62,656 bases of DNA from positions 1-62,656 of IMG/VR virus record IMGVR_UViG_3300025141_013570. One strand, given 5' to 3'. Shown piece by piece: positions 27,901 to 36,243 of this stretch. Position numbers and translations under genes: made by a program. The number at the start of each line of letters is the position of its first letter. The first letter of the stretch is position 1. The stretch comes from a virus. The notes under the pieces were generated by a model. The model was not told the DNA's origin. It ran no database searches and saw only the letters and a program-made list of their open reading frames with translations.

Positions 27901-30900
27901 GTGGGGAATTTAAAGCTCAACTTCACGGGCTTATATGAGTACGGGCTACTCATGAGCGGAGCCTGAGAGGTGAATTCGCCGGCGGTCACAAGGTCGGGGC
28001 CGTCGACATCTGTTGAGGCCCGAGGATTAAATAGAACACTAGAATAATCTTCTGTTTTTAAATAATTCTGGAATTTTTGAGTAAAGCGTCGAGGGAAAGA
28101 GTAAGTGGGAGCTACAGGAACTGGATTTTCCATTGAGTCCTGCAGGCCATTGATTCTGTCTTCAATCTCCTGCAGCGCATCCGCGAACTCGCCGTTTTCC
28201 ATCAGCTTGGTCAGCACGTCGACAAGCACCTCTATTACATCTGCAACGGCGTCGGCTTCAACTCCCAGAATTTCACCCACATCACAATGTTCGTTCATTT
28301 CTTGAATGAGACTATCAATCTCTTCGAAGGCCCGGGACATACCATTCATTATGTCTTGTCCGACTCGGTTCATCTCGTCCAGTCCCTCACCCACAACGCC
28401 GGCGGCATCGAGGGTTGCGCCCATCAGTTGGCTTGATTGACTGGTCTCTATGTCGGGAACCTTTAGCGCCTGCTGGGCAGCACCGAGCGAATTAACAAAA
28501 TCCATCTCGATTACCTCTACTACAGTTTGTAAGACAGATGGAATATCGGTATTTACCAATGCATTGTCCACATAGCCGGCTTTCGCCGGGCAATCTAAAT
28601 TAATACGACCGCCAGGATTATCTAATTGTATACCGTTTTCAGCTATGTCGCGGAGAGTATCGTCGACATAGGGAGGCGCAATTTCTTCAAGTAAGCAAAT
28701 GTTATCTAGATTTTCTACGTACACATCCGTAGCCACCTGATTGCAGAACTCCGACATATCAACAAATTCCGATAGGCGCGCGAAGAAGCCAAGCAGCGCA
28801 GAATAGGTATTCAGCGTACGTCGAATATTTAAGTTCTCATACGAAAGATTAAAATCTAGGATTTTCTCTACAGTAGCATAAGGGATCTCATCGCGATTTA
28901 TAAAAAGATAACATATTTCTACAGAGCTTAACATAGGAGACAGGTCTGACAAATATTTCATCATTTCAGCGAAGGTGAGACCTTTATCTCCAAAAAGACT
29001 ATCTAGGGCTGACTGATTAGATATGTTGGGGAGGTCCAGGTCTGGCATTCCTTGGTCGACGAGGGCGCCTAAATCATTCTCTCCGAAATCTTCGGCGCGC
29101 CCAGAGGTAAAGGGGCACACCTCTTTCAACAATGCGGCAAGTTGCTTAATTATCTCAAGGACTCCCTCCATTAGGGTGTCCAACATCATGCCAAGAATTG
29201 CCTTCCACATATCACCATCGATAGTTTTAGGTTTAAACATATCAAGATCAAGAGAGGGCATTGTAACCGTGGGACGAGGAGGGGCGGGCTCAAGGTAGAG
29301 CTCTTGTCCCGTTTGCTGAATAGCACTTGCGACAGCTGATGCCAGGCGCTCAAAGGCCGGCGCAAGGCCAAACGTCAAGCAGATAATGGCCTCTTTCGCT
29401 AGTTCCTGAATTCCGATTTGGCGTATTACTACGGCTAGCTTCGAGTCCTTTTTCATCCCGGGGATTGGAAAATCACCATCCAGAACCTTTCCGATATGTT
29501 TAGTGATATCCGCGGCCGTCTTGAGAACCTTTTTCTTTTCCTCCATGCGCACTTTTTTATAAATTTCTGGATTTTCCCGTACGCGTTGGCGATATTCTCT
29601 CAATTGCTTTACTCCCAACGGCCCGGACGCGCCGAGGAAGCCCTTTTCTAAATTTTTTACATCTCCAAGATCAATAATATTTAATTTGGCGGCCTCCTTA
29701 AGAAACAAATTTTTAAAATCTCCGGGTTTGGGGAGTGTCGAGAAATCAAAGTTATCCTCAAAACCAAAAGACCCCGGGGGGCTGGACGATAGAAAATCTA
29801 CGAAAGAAAAGTCGGGCGAGCCGATGTCGCCCAGCATTTTCATTGTCTCCACCAATGTCTCATACATTTTCAACGTGTCAAGAGTAAAGGGGTCGCGCCA
29901 GCGCTTGTTCCACACTATGTTGGTCATATAGCCAGTGCGCAGGTGCTGGCGGTCGGGACCGAGTTCATTGACAGTATAGGACATTCCAGAAATTGCTGTT
30001 CCAGTTTCGTCCCACCCAAATTCGATGTAAATATTGTCAGCTTCTTGAAATTCTAATCCTGTAAGATCAACAGTACCCGACGCCATAGTAAAATCATTGC
30101 CGATGTCCTTAACAACTTCCATAACGATAATATTTAATATTTTCATCAAGGAGGATTGGATGGCCCCGAAATCAAGAGGATTCGGCAATGTGCCTTCGAA
30201 CATATTCATCTGTTCGTTAAAAGAAGCCAACCCATCGTTAACAAGATTATTGTTGGATACCATAGACCCGATCTGCAAGGTGGTAACCCCTCCGCCCCCT
30301 GAAATCTTTTCGTCCATATTAAAGGCGCCTAGTGCAGAATCCAAATTTGGAAGGTTCTTCATCTGTCGCAATAAAATCATTAAAACAGACGGGTAGGGCA
30401 CCACCAAAAATTGGGTATCGGTTGGGCCCATGTCGGAAGGCTCACTAAGGCCGTCGATTTTTTGAAACGCGGTAGCCTCGTGGGCCCCTGCCGGCGGATA
30501 CCCAACGGACCGGGCTGCTACGTCTTTAAGTGTCTCTGCCTCGGCCTTTGTTATCTCAAATGATAGAGGAAGCTCAAGGGTTGCCAGGACCAAGTGCTTA
30601 GTCTTCTTCAGCTCCGGATTATGCGGAAAATAGTATACCGCGGTAACATTGTCTTTCAGGGTTTGTCGTAGCCTCCGATATGCAGCTTCGAATACGGGAT
30701 CAAGGCTCTCTGTGTCTCCCTTGTTGCGTCGATGGGTGCGGTAATTAAGATAATATTCAGGAAAAAAATGAAGTATATATCGATCTACAGCTTTGCTTTT
30801 CACCGCTGGAAGTTGACCTTCAAAGTCTTCAACGTTCTCAAATTTATCAAACAACAGTTTAACTTTAACAGTAGTGTCACTAGGGTTCTCGCCTTTTACA

Positions 30901-30986
30901 ATGAAGGGCACATTGCGGCCTCGCGAACGATAGCCGCCGGCATTTGCTTCTGCATCATTTAAAAGATAGTTGTCAATTGTGGACAT
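24942..30986 (-). CDS. Giant tail/baseplate protein (2014 aa)
   Basis: A 2014-residue protein starting MSTIDNYLLNDAEANAGGYR. The first 450 residues are soluble alpha/beta; residues about 440-700 are Lys/Glu-rich helical; around 640-1000 there are many acidic helices (DEMNRVGQDIMNGMSRAFEE). Hydrophobic helices occur near 1280-1310 (FLLLIQIHIAQFIIKNIFVF) and close to the C-terminus (GIVYLLLMLLKGLLEDKLED), which ends acidic. Long helices plus short hydrophobic segments recall tape-measure proteins. However, the location next to gp25 and the globular N-terminus fit a baseplate hub or wedge scaffold equally well. No peptidase or lysozyme motif was found. The assignment as a tail component is firm from context; the precise role is open. 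Confidence 0.75.
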   Translation of the reverse strand: MSTIDNYLLNDAEANAGGYRSRGRNVPFIVKGENPSDTTVKVKLLFDKFENVEDFEGQLPAVKSKAVDRYILHFFPEYYLNYRTHRRNKGDTESLDPVFEAAYRRLRQTLKDNVTAVYYFPHNPELKKTKHLVLATLELPLSFEITKAEAETLKDVAARSVGYPPAGAHEATAFQKIDGLSEPSDMGPTDTQFLVVPYPSVLMILLRQMKNLPNLDSALGAFNMDEKISGGGGVTTLQIGSMVSNNNLVNDGLASFNEQMNMFEGTLPNPLDFGAIQSSLMKILNIIVMEVVKDIGNDFTMASGTVDLTGLEFQEADNIYIEFGWDETGTAISGMSYTVNELGPDRQHLRTGYMTNIVWNKRWRDPFTLDTLKMYETLVETMKMLGDIGSPDFSFVDFLSSSPPGSFGFEDNFDFSTLPKPGDFKNLFLKEAAKLNIIDLGDVKNLEKGFLGASGPLGVKQLREYRQRVRENPEIYKKVRMEEKKKVLKTAADITKHIGKVLDGDFPIPGMKKDSKLAVVIRQIGIQELAKEAIICLTFGLAPAFERLASAVASAIQQTGQELYLEPAPPRPTVTMPSLDLDMFKPKTIDGDMWKAILGMMLDTLMEGVLEIIKQLAALLKEVCPFTSGRAEDFGENDLGALVDQGMPDLDLPNISNQSALDSLFGDKGLTFAEMMKYLSDLSPMLSSVEICYLFINRDEIPYATVEKILDFNLSYENLNIRRTLNTYSALLGFFARLSEFVDMSEFCNQVATDVYVENLDNICLLEEIAPPYVDDTLRDIAENGIQLDNPGGRINLDCPAKAGYVDNALVNTDIPSVLQTVVEVIEMDFVNSLGAAQQALKVPDIETSQSSQLMGATLDAAGVVGEGLDEMNRVGQDIMNGMSRAFEEIDSLIQEMNEHCDVGEILGVEADAVADVIEVLVDVLTKLMENGEFADALQEIEDRINGLQDSMENPVPVAPTYSFPRRFTQKFQNYLKTEDYSSVLFNPRASTDVDGPDLVTAGEFTSQAPLMSSPYSYKPVKLSFKFPTRVGPRQWVSSGQTYSSGIPKLEPVLADTTSDIDALRITYPMKSSAEANGQYVQVVLNSALLPTSSAAIDFNIDEPPGFAPARNVNPYIGLFSDPILAQYEVESPDLYGTPTAYKLLERDLDTLLFPSAFAGLVESSFNYIRTNGVFDITKLNSLTFFHDNRNCLPDDVADLLDINGLMKELNDEMADALCHDKPPGLQGMEGKIRDVIRYGMFLLLIQIHIAQFIIKNIFVFSAYHVDDLLGSPLTKEFLSIQIREKVLDMVKSQPLISRKMVEYFTKKAARSSAVAKGGLTNVAGDVIFPAGKTFSAPDFPAIVEFCAGQRILKSKTAVANAVTKSSPNLSPKKLTRAFVEDILGFEAMNFGSGPRGQGKQSWAVDDDLAGKRIRLKVNEAAGGGIGVFPGLLGNETHFQNLGRNTIAERSLRSQMDARAGDIDGFSFLRYGKIVLERKVVWENVAHLENGTVPEILTATTGENYGIEIELFKEMLFNQSAGASERNVTQDIFGDPTTLSPIQFEGVGLKYDIVYYSPYCGNHSGNEYGGVAQADRPRLSKNIGLAPHLRGPEMHQSSVNPPARFVLSRLDLRIPLANQVSIGETELRHGLMEIDGVTQYGTREEPILQTQLSDYGKEATNSELIGIIADPVFEDYFGKAFNRDLITMVPIMENYYLTTNFFPQYDKLLLAPKQRCIQIFVDSVLNEDGFTQPERVSPQAEAAMMANSDDPLSGLKQSAIDFILKMLIETPIQILRGVSEMLDPHVAIWKIVRDVTGFAFGTMAGGIDTSGALNPLKEMPVPPDSPEYDDSPGAENMMPGVAPNIDGEGVLRILFCLLAVAMKATQAGFVLGEGTAAQETEGRLPAIDSENFLGTGLLGIPGAVFIGNPPKEPFTIPGGEGWEGLKYTAGMEDPRDLRNNVPDEVKDNFFPKITVEGVDFTGTFLGLLCMPPGPFGIVYLLLMLLKGLLEDKLEDAFDVDDGMDNVSGENASEC

Positions 30987-30997
30987 TCAATAAATAC

Positions 30998-32032
30998 CTA
31001 ATTATTAGAGTTATAGGGACTCAAGATATTCAAAGGGCCCCCCTTCTCGTCGACCGTCTCTGCGCCGGTGGATGATAAAAATTCCATAATTACTTGATTA
31101 AGAGCAGCGTTCAATGACATACCGCCCGTGTCAACCTTCGTAACATTGTTAATAAGGACATTGAGCCCATCCTTCATTGTCAGATCAAAGTCGGGCGCAG
31201 TCTTCATGCCATAAAAGGGAGCTATGTGCGTGTGCTTAATCAGTGCAGTATGAAGCTTGCGAGTTTCTTTAACATAGGTCATCGTCGAGGAGACAAAGTC
31301 TTGAAGTACTTTCGCCAAAACTTCAAGAAAAATCCGAAGGTTCTCGCCTTTCACCATAGGCTGTAACGCTGCCGCATCATTACACGCCACCAAGTCGATG
31401 CCGTACCCGCTTGTAAGTGCGTCTCCGAGGCGGCCGCCTTGTGAGTTCTGCTCATCAGTTCGAGTCACAAGTTTTATGTTTTCGCGAGCGATCAGGCGGA
31501 CAGTATCCGCTTTCACTGCAACGCAGGAGCGTGGCTCTTCTCTATTTGTGTTCCCCACGTGTCCAGGCTTAAGCTGAAAATATGTATCCACGTCTGCCAT
31601 CTGACTCACGTAGATTCGAGCGGCGTCCAGCTTAAAATTAGAGTCAACCCTATAGGGCTGACACTTTCCATCAATCATAGTCTTCTGCGGGGTCTCCCAC
31701 GGCCCTTTTGAGCCGCCGGCTCGGCCGGCCACAATATCGATGGCAGCGCAGTTGGTGGCATTGCTTCCGCCAAAGCCGCTGCTTTCAAGATTAGGACGAT
31801 CGAGTCCCAAAACTATCCATGCATTTCCAGGATTGGGTGCATCGCCCGAGTTATAGACGGTTTCTCGACCAGGGAGTGCGTTAAACGACGGAGAATCAAA
31901 GTTGGTTCGGGCGCGGCCGTTAAAGCCTAGATACTCGAGTTTACCGTCGTCATCGAGGGCATCATAATACTCCTTCTGATCTTTACACATGAGACTCAAA
32001 TCAATGAGTTTATTCTGTTTTCTTCTTCCCAT
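30998..32032 (-). CDS. Putative central spike-tip protein with HxH motif (344 aa)
   Basis: A 344-residue protein. The central part (about 140-235) has alternating short strands resembling a spike beta-helix: AARIYVSQMADVDTYF, VAVKADTVRLIARENIKLVT, GYGIDLVACND. It is followed by LQPMVKGENLRIFLEVLAKV and then a HTH sequence (about 270) in ALIKHTHIAPFYG. Metal-binding HxH motifs close to the tip are known in P2 gpV and phi92-type membrane-piercing spikes; similarity here is by pattern only. It lies directly downstream of the three lytic tail-tip genes, where the C-terminal beta-helix of T4 gp5 would be expected if that protein had been split. A ribosome-binding site AAGGAAGGAAAG precedes the start. 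Confidence 0.6.
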   Translation of the reverse strand: MGRRKQNKLIDLSLMCKDQKEYYDALDDDGKLEYLGFNGRARTNFDSPSFNALPGRETVYNSGDAPNPGNAWIVLGLDRPNLESSGFGGSNATNCAAIDIVAGRAGGSKGPWETPQKTMIDGKCQPYRVDSNFKLDAARIYVSQMADVDTYFQLKPGHVGNTNREEPRSCVAVKADTVRLIARENIKLVTRTDEQNSQGGRLGDALTSGYGIDLVACNDAAALQPMVKGENLRIFLEVLAKVLQDFVSSTMTYVKETRKLHTALIKHTHIAPFYGMKTAPDFDLTMKDGLNVLINNVTKVDTGGMSLNAALNQVIMEFLSSTGAETVDEKGGPLNILSPYNSNN

Positions 32033-32087
32033 TACACTAACTTTCCTTCCTTATAATTAGGTGTTCTTAAATATTTCATGCCGTTGA

Positions 32088-33386
32088 TTAGGCTGTTGCC
32101 GACCCAAAAAGCGCGATCGCTTCGGAACTTCCTTCCAAGTTTTGTCTCGTCCTCTGCAGGGCGCTGATATAGACCTCTGGTTTCTCGTGCGCAGCATTTT
32201 TTCCTACATATTTGTAGAAAGACTCGCCGCGATAAACCATTTGAATCTTATCGCCGCCTATCTCGTCAAACTGAACCGGGACCCCGGCCCATTCCATTGC
32301 AATTGACTGGGCGGCTCCGACAATATCATCGCTTTGCCCAGTCAAATACAAACCGGCGCGACCCCTTCGATAGAGAAGCAGCTCAATGCCAAGGATATCC
32401 TGGGTAACATTGTCGTAATTATAAGATGTCGCACTAATGTCCGCAACTCTGATCGCGGATTTGAGCGTCCCTGGAGTTATCTGATATCTCCCCGATGCAA
32501 ACAGTTGATCAGCGGCCATTTTGCTTTGGACCACACTAAGTTTTACATCTGCAGGGTCAGAGTCTCTAAACAATTCCTCACTCATGTTAAAAGCTCGATA
32601 GGTTCCTGGGTGGTTTCCGGCATCGTAACCCCGACGTCCGGATTCGGGCTTGGCGATCGCATCTAATATGGGCTTAAATAGTCTGTAGATTGGCTTTAGT
32701 TCGGCGTAAGTGTACTTGGGGCCCTTGTTCATCTGCCGCGGGCCTACTCCGGAGGGCTGTGGGGCTGGACCTCCTCGCTGGCCGCCTACGGTTGAGCGAC
32801 TGGAGCCACCTCCATATCCCAAGGCGCCTCCATGGCCTCCCTTAAAAGCGAGTTCGCTGCTGTTTCCCTTCATTCCTGTCCAACGTAAAGGAATAGCCCC
32901 TTCGTATTCAATAATCATCGGATCCGTTAAACTAACTCTGTCTACATACCGAACCGTAACCAGGCCGCCAATTGGAAGTTGGCCATGTTTGGCTTCGACA
33001 TCTGTTGTCACATAAACATCCGGATATGTTTGCAGTACCGGATCTGCTCCGTCCAGAGGATAAGGCCGGGATTCAAGTTCGGGGATATATACCTTATACA
33101 CGAAGTATGGAGCATCAACAAGAGTGCCTTTGGAATTAGATGTATCCAATGCGATCAGGATAGAGGCCTTCTTCTGAAACGCAGCCCGGTTCGCTTGTCT
33201 TTTTGATACAACCACCCCTATAAATCTTCCTACCTTTTTAAGAGAATCAGGAGTATAAAGATCGGACATAGCTTGTCGGAGAAACTGCAGAGAGTTATCA
33301 CGTCGTGGATCTCCCTTGTTTCCGAAGCCTTCGCCAAAGTTATTAAGGGTTCCAAATTCTAGGGTATTTAAATCAAATTTAGCCAT
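32088..33386 (-). CDS. Tail-tip protein: shared N-terminal domain plus lysozyme-like domain
   Basis: A 432-residue protein and the last of three tandem paralogues. Residues 5-185 are the shared domain (LEFGTLNNFGEGF ... DAPYFVYKVYIPELESRPYP ... GGLVTVRYVDRVSLTDPMII), which looks like an OB-type barrel and ends in the GMKGNSSELAFKGG segment also present in the 430-residue paralogue. A Gly/Pro/Arg linker (186-220) leads to a lysozyme-like domain at 225-400. There, E248 in IAKPESGRRGYDAGN is the likely catalytic acid, and LFASGRYQITPGTLK is the typical substrate-cleft strand of SLT/lysozyme folds. It should cut peptidoglycan glycan strands during DNA entry. The start follows the upstream gene by 10 bases. 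Confidence 0.8.
   Translation of the reverse strand: MAKFDLNTLEFGTLNNFGEGFGNKGDPRRDNSLQFLRQAMSDLYTPDSLKKVGRFIGVVVSKRQANRAAFQKKASILIALDTSNSKGTLVDAPYFVYKVYIPELESRPYPLDGADPVLQTYPDVYVTTDVEAKHGQLPIGGLVTVRYVDRVSLTDPMIIEYEGAIPLRWTGMKGNSSELAFKGGHGGALGYGGGSSRSTVGGQRGGPAPQPSGVGPRQMNKGPKYTYAELKPIYRLFKPILDAIAKPESGRRGYDAGNHPGTYRAFNMSEELFRDSDPADVKLSVVQSKMAADQLFASGRYQITPGTLKSAIRVADISATSYNYDNVTQDILGIELLLYRRGRAGLYLTGQSDDIVGAAQSIAMEWAGVPVQFDEIGGDKIQMVYRGESFYKYVGKNAAHEKPEVYISALQRTRQNLEGSSEAIALFGSATA
33073..33116. repeat. 44-bp direct repeat, copy 1
   Basis: This segment is identical base for base to 34325-34368. It encodes the conserved VDAPYFVYKVYIPELE region of the shared tail-tip domain in two adjacent paralogues. 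Flanking sequence diverges at once on both sides. Confidence 0.9.
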
Positions 33387-33396
33387 TGTTTTGTTG

Positions 33397-34650
33397 CTAC
33401 CAGCCCATCTCTTCTTTCACCATTTTAGCTATAATCTTATGGGCCGCATCGTTGGGGTGAAGGAGGTCGGCGTCATATTCGGGTTTGAGAATAAACTTCT
33501 CCGGATCATCTGACGTGTAGTTCACCGTTCCCACTGGCGCCCAATCAACTACATAATCAAAAGAGCCGCCCTTAATAAGTCGATTATATTCTTTGGTTCC
33601 CAGTACGATTCCGCGGCCGCTGCGGGTCAGCTTCCAGCCGCTTGGCTTCTCGGTATTGGATGGGTCTGATGTTATCCACCCTCTTTTGAGGCCCCAACCA
33701 GACCATCCCTGAATCGTTAGCGCTGCCGTTTTGATCCCGGGAAATTTACTTTTTACAGTATTGACTAACCCCATTAATTGATTATAAGGTGTCTTGCCGT
33801 TTCCATTTGCTGCAAGGGAGTTCGGACCCACAAAGAAAAACACATAATCGTAATTCTTATCGCTAAAACACTCCCCATCTTCAACAGCGGTGACGAATTG
33901 TTTTTTAATATATGCGATGGTTTTGCCGCTGGAGGCGAAGCGGTCCATTTTTAAATTGTGATCAGACGCATAGGAGCTCCACCATCGAGTATAAGATGCT
34001 CCAATGGCCAGTGCGTTGTGGGGGTTTCCTTTCTTGGAGGGTACGAACATCTCGCAGCCCTTGGGAAGCTTCTTGGTCTTCTTTTTGGAATTAGACTTAT
34101 ACGTCTTCCGCGTTAATGACGCGGCATCGGACCACTCGATAGCTACATTACCATCATAGCCAACAATCATAGGATCCAAAAGATTTTCCTTGTCGGCATA
34201 TTTAACATAGGCCAGACCTCCCATGGGCAGCTCTCCATATTTTAGCTCCACATCAACAGACACATAAACATCCGCATAGGTCTGGATAACCGGGTCTTTT
34301 CCGGACAAGGGTCGTGGGCGTGCCTCAAGTTCGGGGATATATACCTTATACACGAAGTATGGAGCATCCACCGAAACAGTATCGGATGCGCCGGAGCCGG
34401 CCCGAGATAACTGTAACAATACCGATCCCTTTTTTTGAAAAGCGGCTCGGTTCACCTCTCTTTTACCCACCACAATTCCTTGAAAAGTTTCCACTGAATT
34501 CAGGCTCTGAGGGCCATATGTTTTCTCTAGTGCTCGATTTAAAAGCCCTAGAGAGTTATCCCGGCGAGGATCTGCATCTCCCCCTACTCCTTCCTTGAAG
34601 CGGTTAAGGGTACCAAAATCTAATTCACTAAATCGAAATCCACCGGACAT
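33397..34650 (-). CDS. Tail-tip protein: shared N-terminal domain plus SGNH/GDSL esterase domain
   Basis: A 417-residue protein. Start ATG 34650 overlaps the upstream TAA (TAATG) and follows AAGGAG; a GTG at 34659 is the alternative. Residues 4-175 are the shared domain. After a Lys-rich linker, residues 205-417 form an SGNH hydrolase: nucleophile Ser219 in AIGASYT (block I), Gly242 in ASSGKT (block II), Asn277 in FVGPNS (block III), and Asp395/His398 in DLLHPNDAAH (block V). All four family positions are present, so it should be active. Tail-linked SGNH enzymes often remove O-acetyl groups from peptidoglycan or surface polysaccharide. Here it probably prepares substrate for the neighbouring lysozyme and transglycosylase domains. 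Confidence 0.83.
   Translation of the reverse strand: MSGGFRFSELDFGTLNRFKEGVGGDADPRRDNSLGLLNRALEKTYGPQSLNSVETFQGIVVGKREVNRAAFQKKGSVLLQLSRAGSGASDTVSVDAPYFVYKVYIPELEARPRPLSGKDPVIQTYADVYVSVDVELKYGELPMGGLAYVKYADKENLLDPMIVGYDGNVAIEWSDAASLTRKTYKSNSKKKTKKLPKGCEMFVPSKKGNPHNALAIGASYTRWWSSYASDHNLKMDRFASSGKTIAYIKKQFVTAVEDGECFSDKNYDYVFFFVGPNSLAANGNGKTPYNQLMGLVNTVKSKFPGIKTAALTIQGWSGWGLKRGWITSDPSNTEKPSGWKLTRSGRGIVLGTKEYNRLIKGGSFDYVVDWAPVGTVNYTSDDPEKFILKPEYDADLLHPNDAAHKIIAKMVKEEMGW
34325..34368. repeat. 44-bp direct repeat, copy 2
   Basis: Identical to 33073-33116, 1252 bases away. It lies at the same codon positions of the shared domain in the SGNH paralogue. The third paralogue (region 35590-35635) encodes nearly the same peptide with many base differences. 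Confidence 0.9.
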
Positions 34651-35942
34651 TAGCCCCACTTCTCCTTTACGCGGCGGCGAGTAATAAGGCCTTGCGGATG
34701 TTGAGGATCTGCATAGCCTGAATTGACTTCTGCTGTACGCGCAGTGCCAATTACATAACTATCATCCTTCCCGATAGCCGCAGGATAAAATACAATAAAA
34801 TACCAATCAACCTCTTCAGCCATATTCCCCCTTTTGTTCTTCTCAAAATATTTTTCTACAAAATCCAGTTGTTTATCGGGGCCCATAGTCAGCAACGATT
34901 CCACGGTGGTACCTAGGGAGCCGGCTGTTCCGGCTACCGAGAACTCAGGCATAAACTGAATCAGGCCAGTGGCGGCCGTATCATGATTTATAGCATAGGG
35001 ATCAAACGTGCCACTCTCTTTCTTGAAAATCTTTTCAAGAGTGCTAACTCGCATCCCCAGCCTAGATGCAATTGCATCAATCTTGTCTTGAAATTTCGCC
35101 TTCAGCGCTGTTTGATCCTTTGAAGAAAGAATGGCATTACTAGTCCAGCTGCTGGTGCTCTTTTTAGAAAGTGGGCCCGGGAGACCGCCGCGGGCCGTGT
35201 TATTGGTCTCTCCTGTAGATAAAAACATCTCCTTCCGGATCTCTTTAAGTCTTTTAGCCTCTTTCACCATCTTCTTTTGATGTGATGTTGATCCCCGGGG
35301 ACGGTCGCCGCCGGCACCCCCAAGCATACCAGTAAGAGCCCCTGCGCGGGCTTTGGTGCCACCTTTAAACGCTGCCTCATTCGCATTGCCTTTCATGCCA
35401 TCCCATTTTAAAGGAGAGGCTCCCTGATATTCCACTATTACGGGATCTAAAAGATTTTCTAGGTCGCCGTACTCTACGGACACGAGGCCGGCAACAGGCA
35501 TCTCTGCATATTGCATATCAACGTCGGTCGAAGCATGTACATCTGCGTAGGTTTGAAGAACTGGGTCATCCGCACTCAAGGGATAAGGCCTTGATTCAAT
35601 TTCCGGAATGTACACTTTATAAATAAAATAGGGCGCGTCCACCGAAACTGGTGACGGGGTGGAATCCGAGGAGGGGCGCCCTTGGGCATATGCCGTAATG
35701 AGGGGCCCTTTTTTCTGAAACATCGCCCGACTAACTTGACGTTTAGCAACGATAACCCCATTAAAGCGCTCGACAGTTTCGAGGGCGTCTCGGCCAAAGG
35801 CCTTTCGTAAAGCATCATCTATCAGGTTTGCACTAGATTGCCGTCGCTGGTCTGCGCCCCTGTTTGTAGTTGTGTCGCGGAAATTGTTTAATGTTCCAAA
35901 CGACAACTCATCAAGAAAAAAGCCGGCTGGTCGATCACCCAT
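34650..35942 (-). CDS. Tail-tip protein: shared N-terminal domain plus lytic transglycosylase domain
   Basis: A 430-residue protein. ATG 35942 is chosen because GAGGAG lies just upstream and it overlaps the previous stop by eight bases; an in-frame ATG at 35957 would place this site inside the gene. Residues 5-195 are the shared domain (LSFGTLNNF ... DAPYFIYKVYIPEIESRPYP ... SVEYGDLENLLDPVIVEYQG, then GMKGNANEAAFKGG). A charged linker (200-275) follows, then an SLT-type transglycosylase at about 280-400. Its catalytic Glu309 is in IFKKESGTFDPYA, and TAATGLIQFMPE matches the family's G-x-x-QFMP motif. It would cleave peptidoglycan on infection. First of the three enzyme-bearing paralogues to be transcribed. 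Confidence 0.85.
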   Translation of the reverse strand: MGDRPAGFFLDELSFGTLNNFRDTTTNRGADQRRQSSANLIDDALRKAFGRDALETVERFNGVIVAKRQVSRAMFQKKGPLITAYAQGRPSSDSTPSPVSVDAPYFIYKVYIPEIESRPYPLSADDPVLQTYADVHASTDVDMQYAEMPVAGLVSVEYGDLENLLDPVIVEYQGASPLKWDGMKGNANEAAFKGGTKARAGALTGMLGGAGGDRPRGSTSHQKKMVKEAKRLKEIRKEMFLSTGETNNTARGGLPGPLSKKSTSSWTSNAILSSKDQTALKAKFQDKIDAIASRLGMRVSTLEKIFKKESGTFDPYAINHDTAATGLIQFMPEFSVAGTAGSLGTTVESLLTMGPDKQLDFVEKYFEKNKRGNMAEEVDWYFIVFYPAAIGKDDSYVIGTARTAEVNSGYADPQHPQGLITRRRVKEKWG

Positions 35943-36243
35943 TTTCCTGCTCCTCATTCAAAAGATCAAATAATTGCTCTTTGTCGTCGGCACTTAAACC
36001 GTGCTGGTGGGCTTTTTGCTTCTGAATGAGGCCGGCGAGTTTAACCATTTGTTCGTTGGAGCGCTGAAGGTTTTCAACATACTTGGCTGCAATGGGGCCA
36101 AGCTCTTTGCGTGATGCGTCCGACACCTTCATATCATTAATGGCATCCATAAGGAGCGACTTTGCCATGGCCCGGTCCTCACGAATATTAGTGGTTGTTT
36201 CTTCTAGATAATCATCTAGACTTAAATTTCGCCGCTTTCCCAT
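35935..36243 (-). CDS. Small helical protein next to late sigma factor (102 aa)
   Basis: A 102-residue, almost wholly helical protein starting MGKRRNLSLDDYLEETTTNI and ending LLNEEQENG. It is highly charged with no Cys and no membrane segment. Its start lies 22 bases inside the gp55-like gene, so the two are tightly coupled. Its size and position next to gp55 invite comparison with the T4 co-activator gp33, but I see no sequence similarity that would prove it. A small structural chaperone for the following tail-tip genes is equally possible. Unknown function. Confidence 0.65.
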   Translation of the reverse strand: MGKRRNLSLDDYLEETTTNIREDRAMAKSLLMDAINDMKVSDASRKELGPIAAKYVENLQRSNEQMVKLAGLIQKQKAHQHGLSADDKEQLFDLLNEEQENG

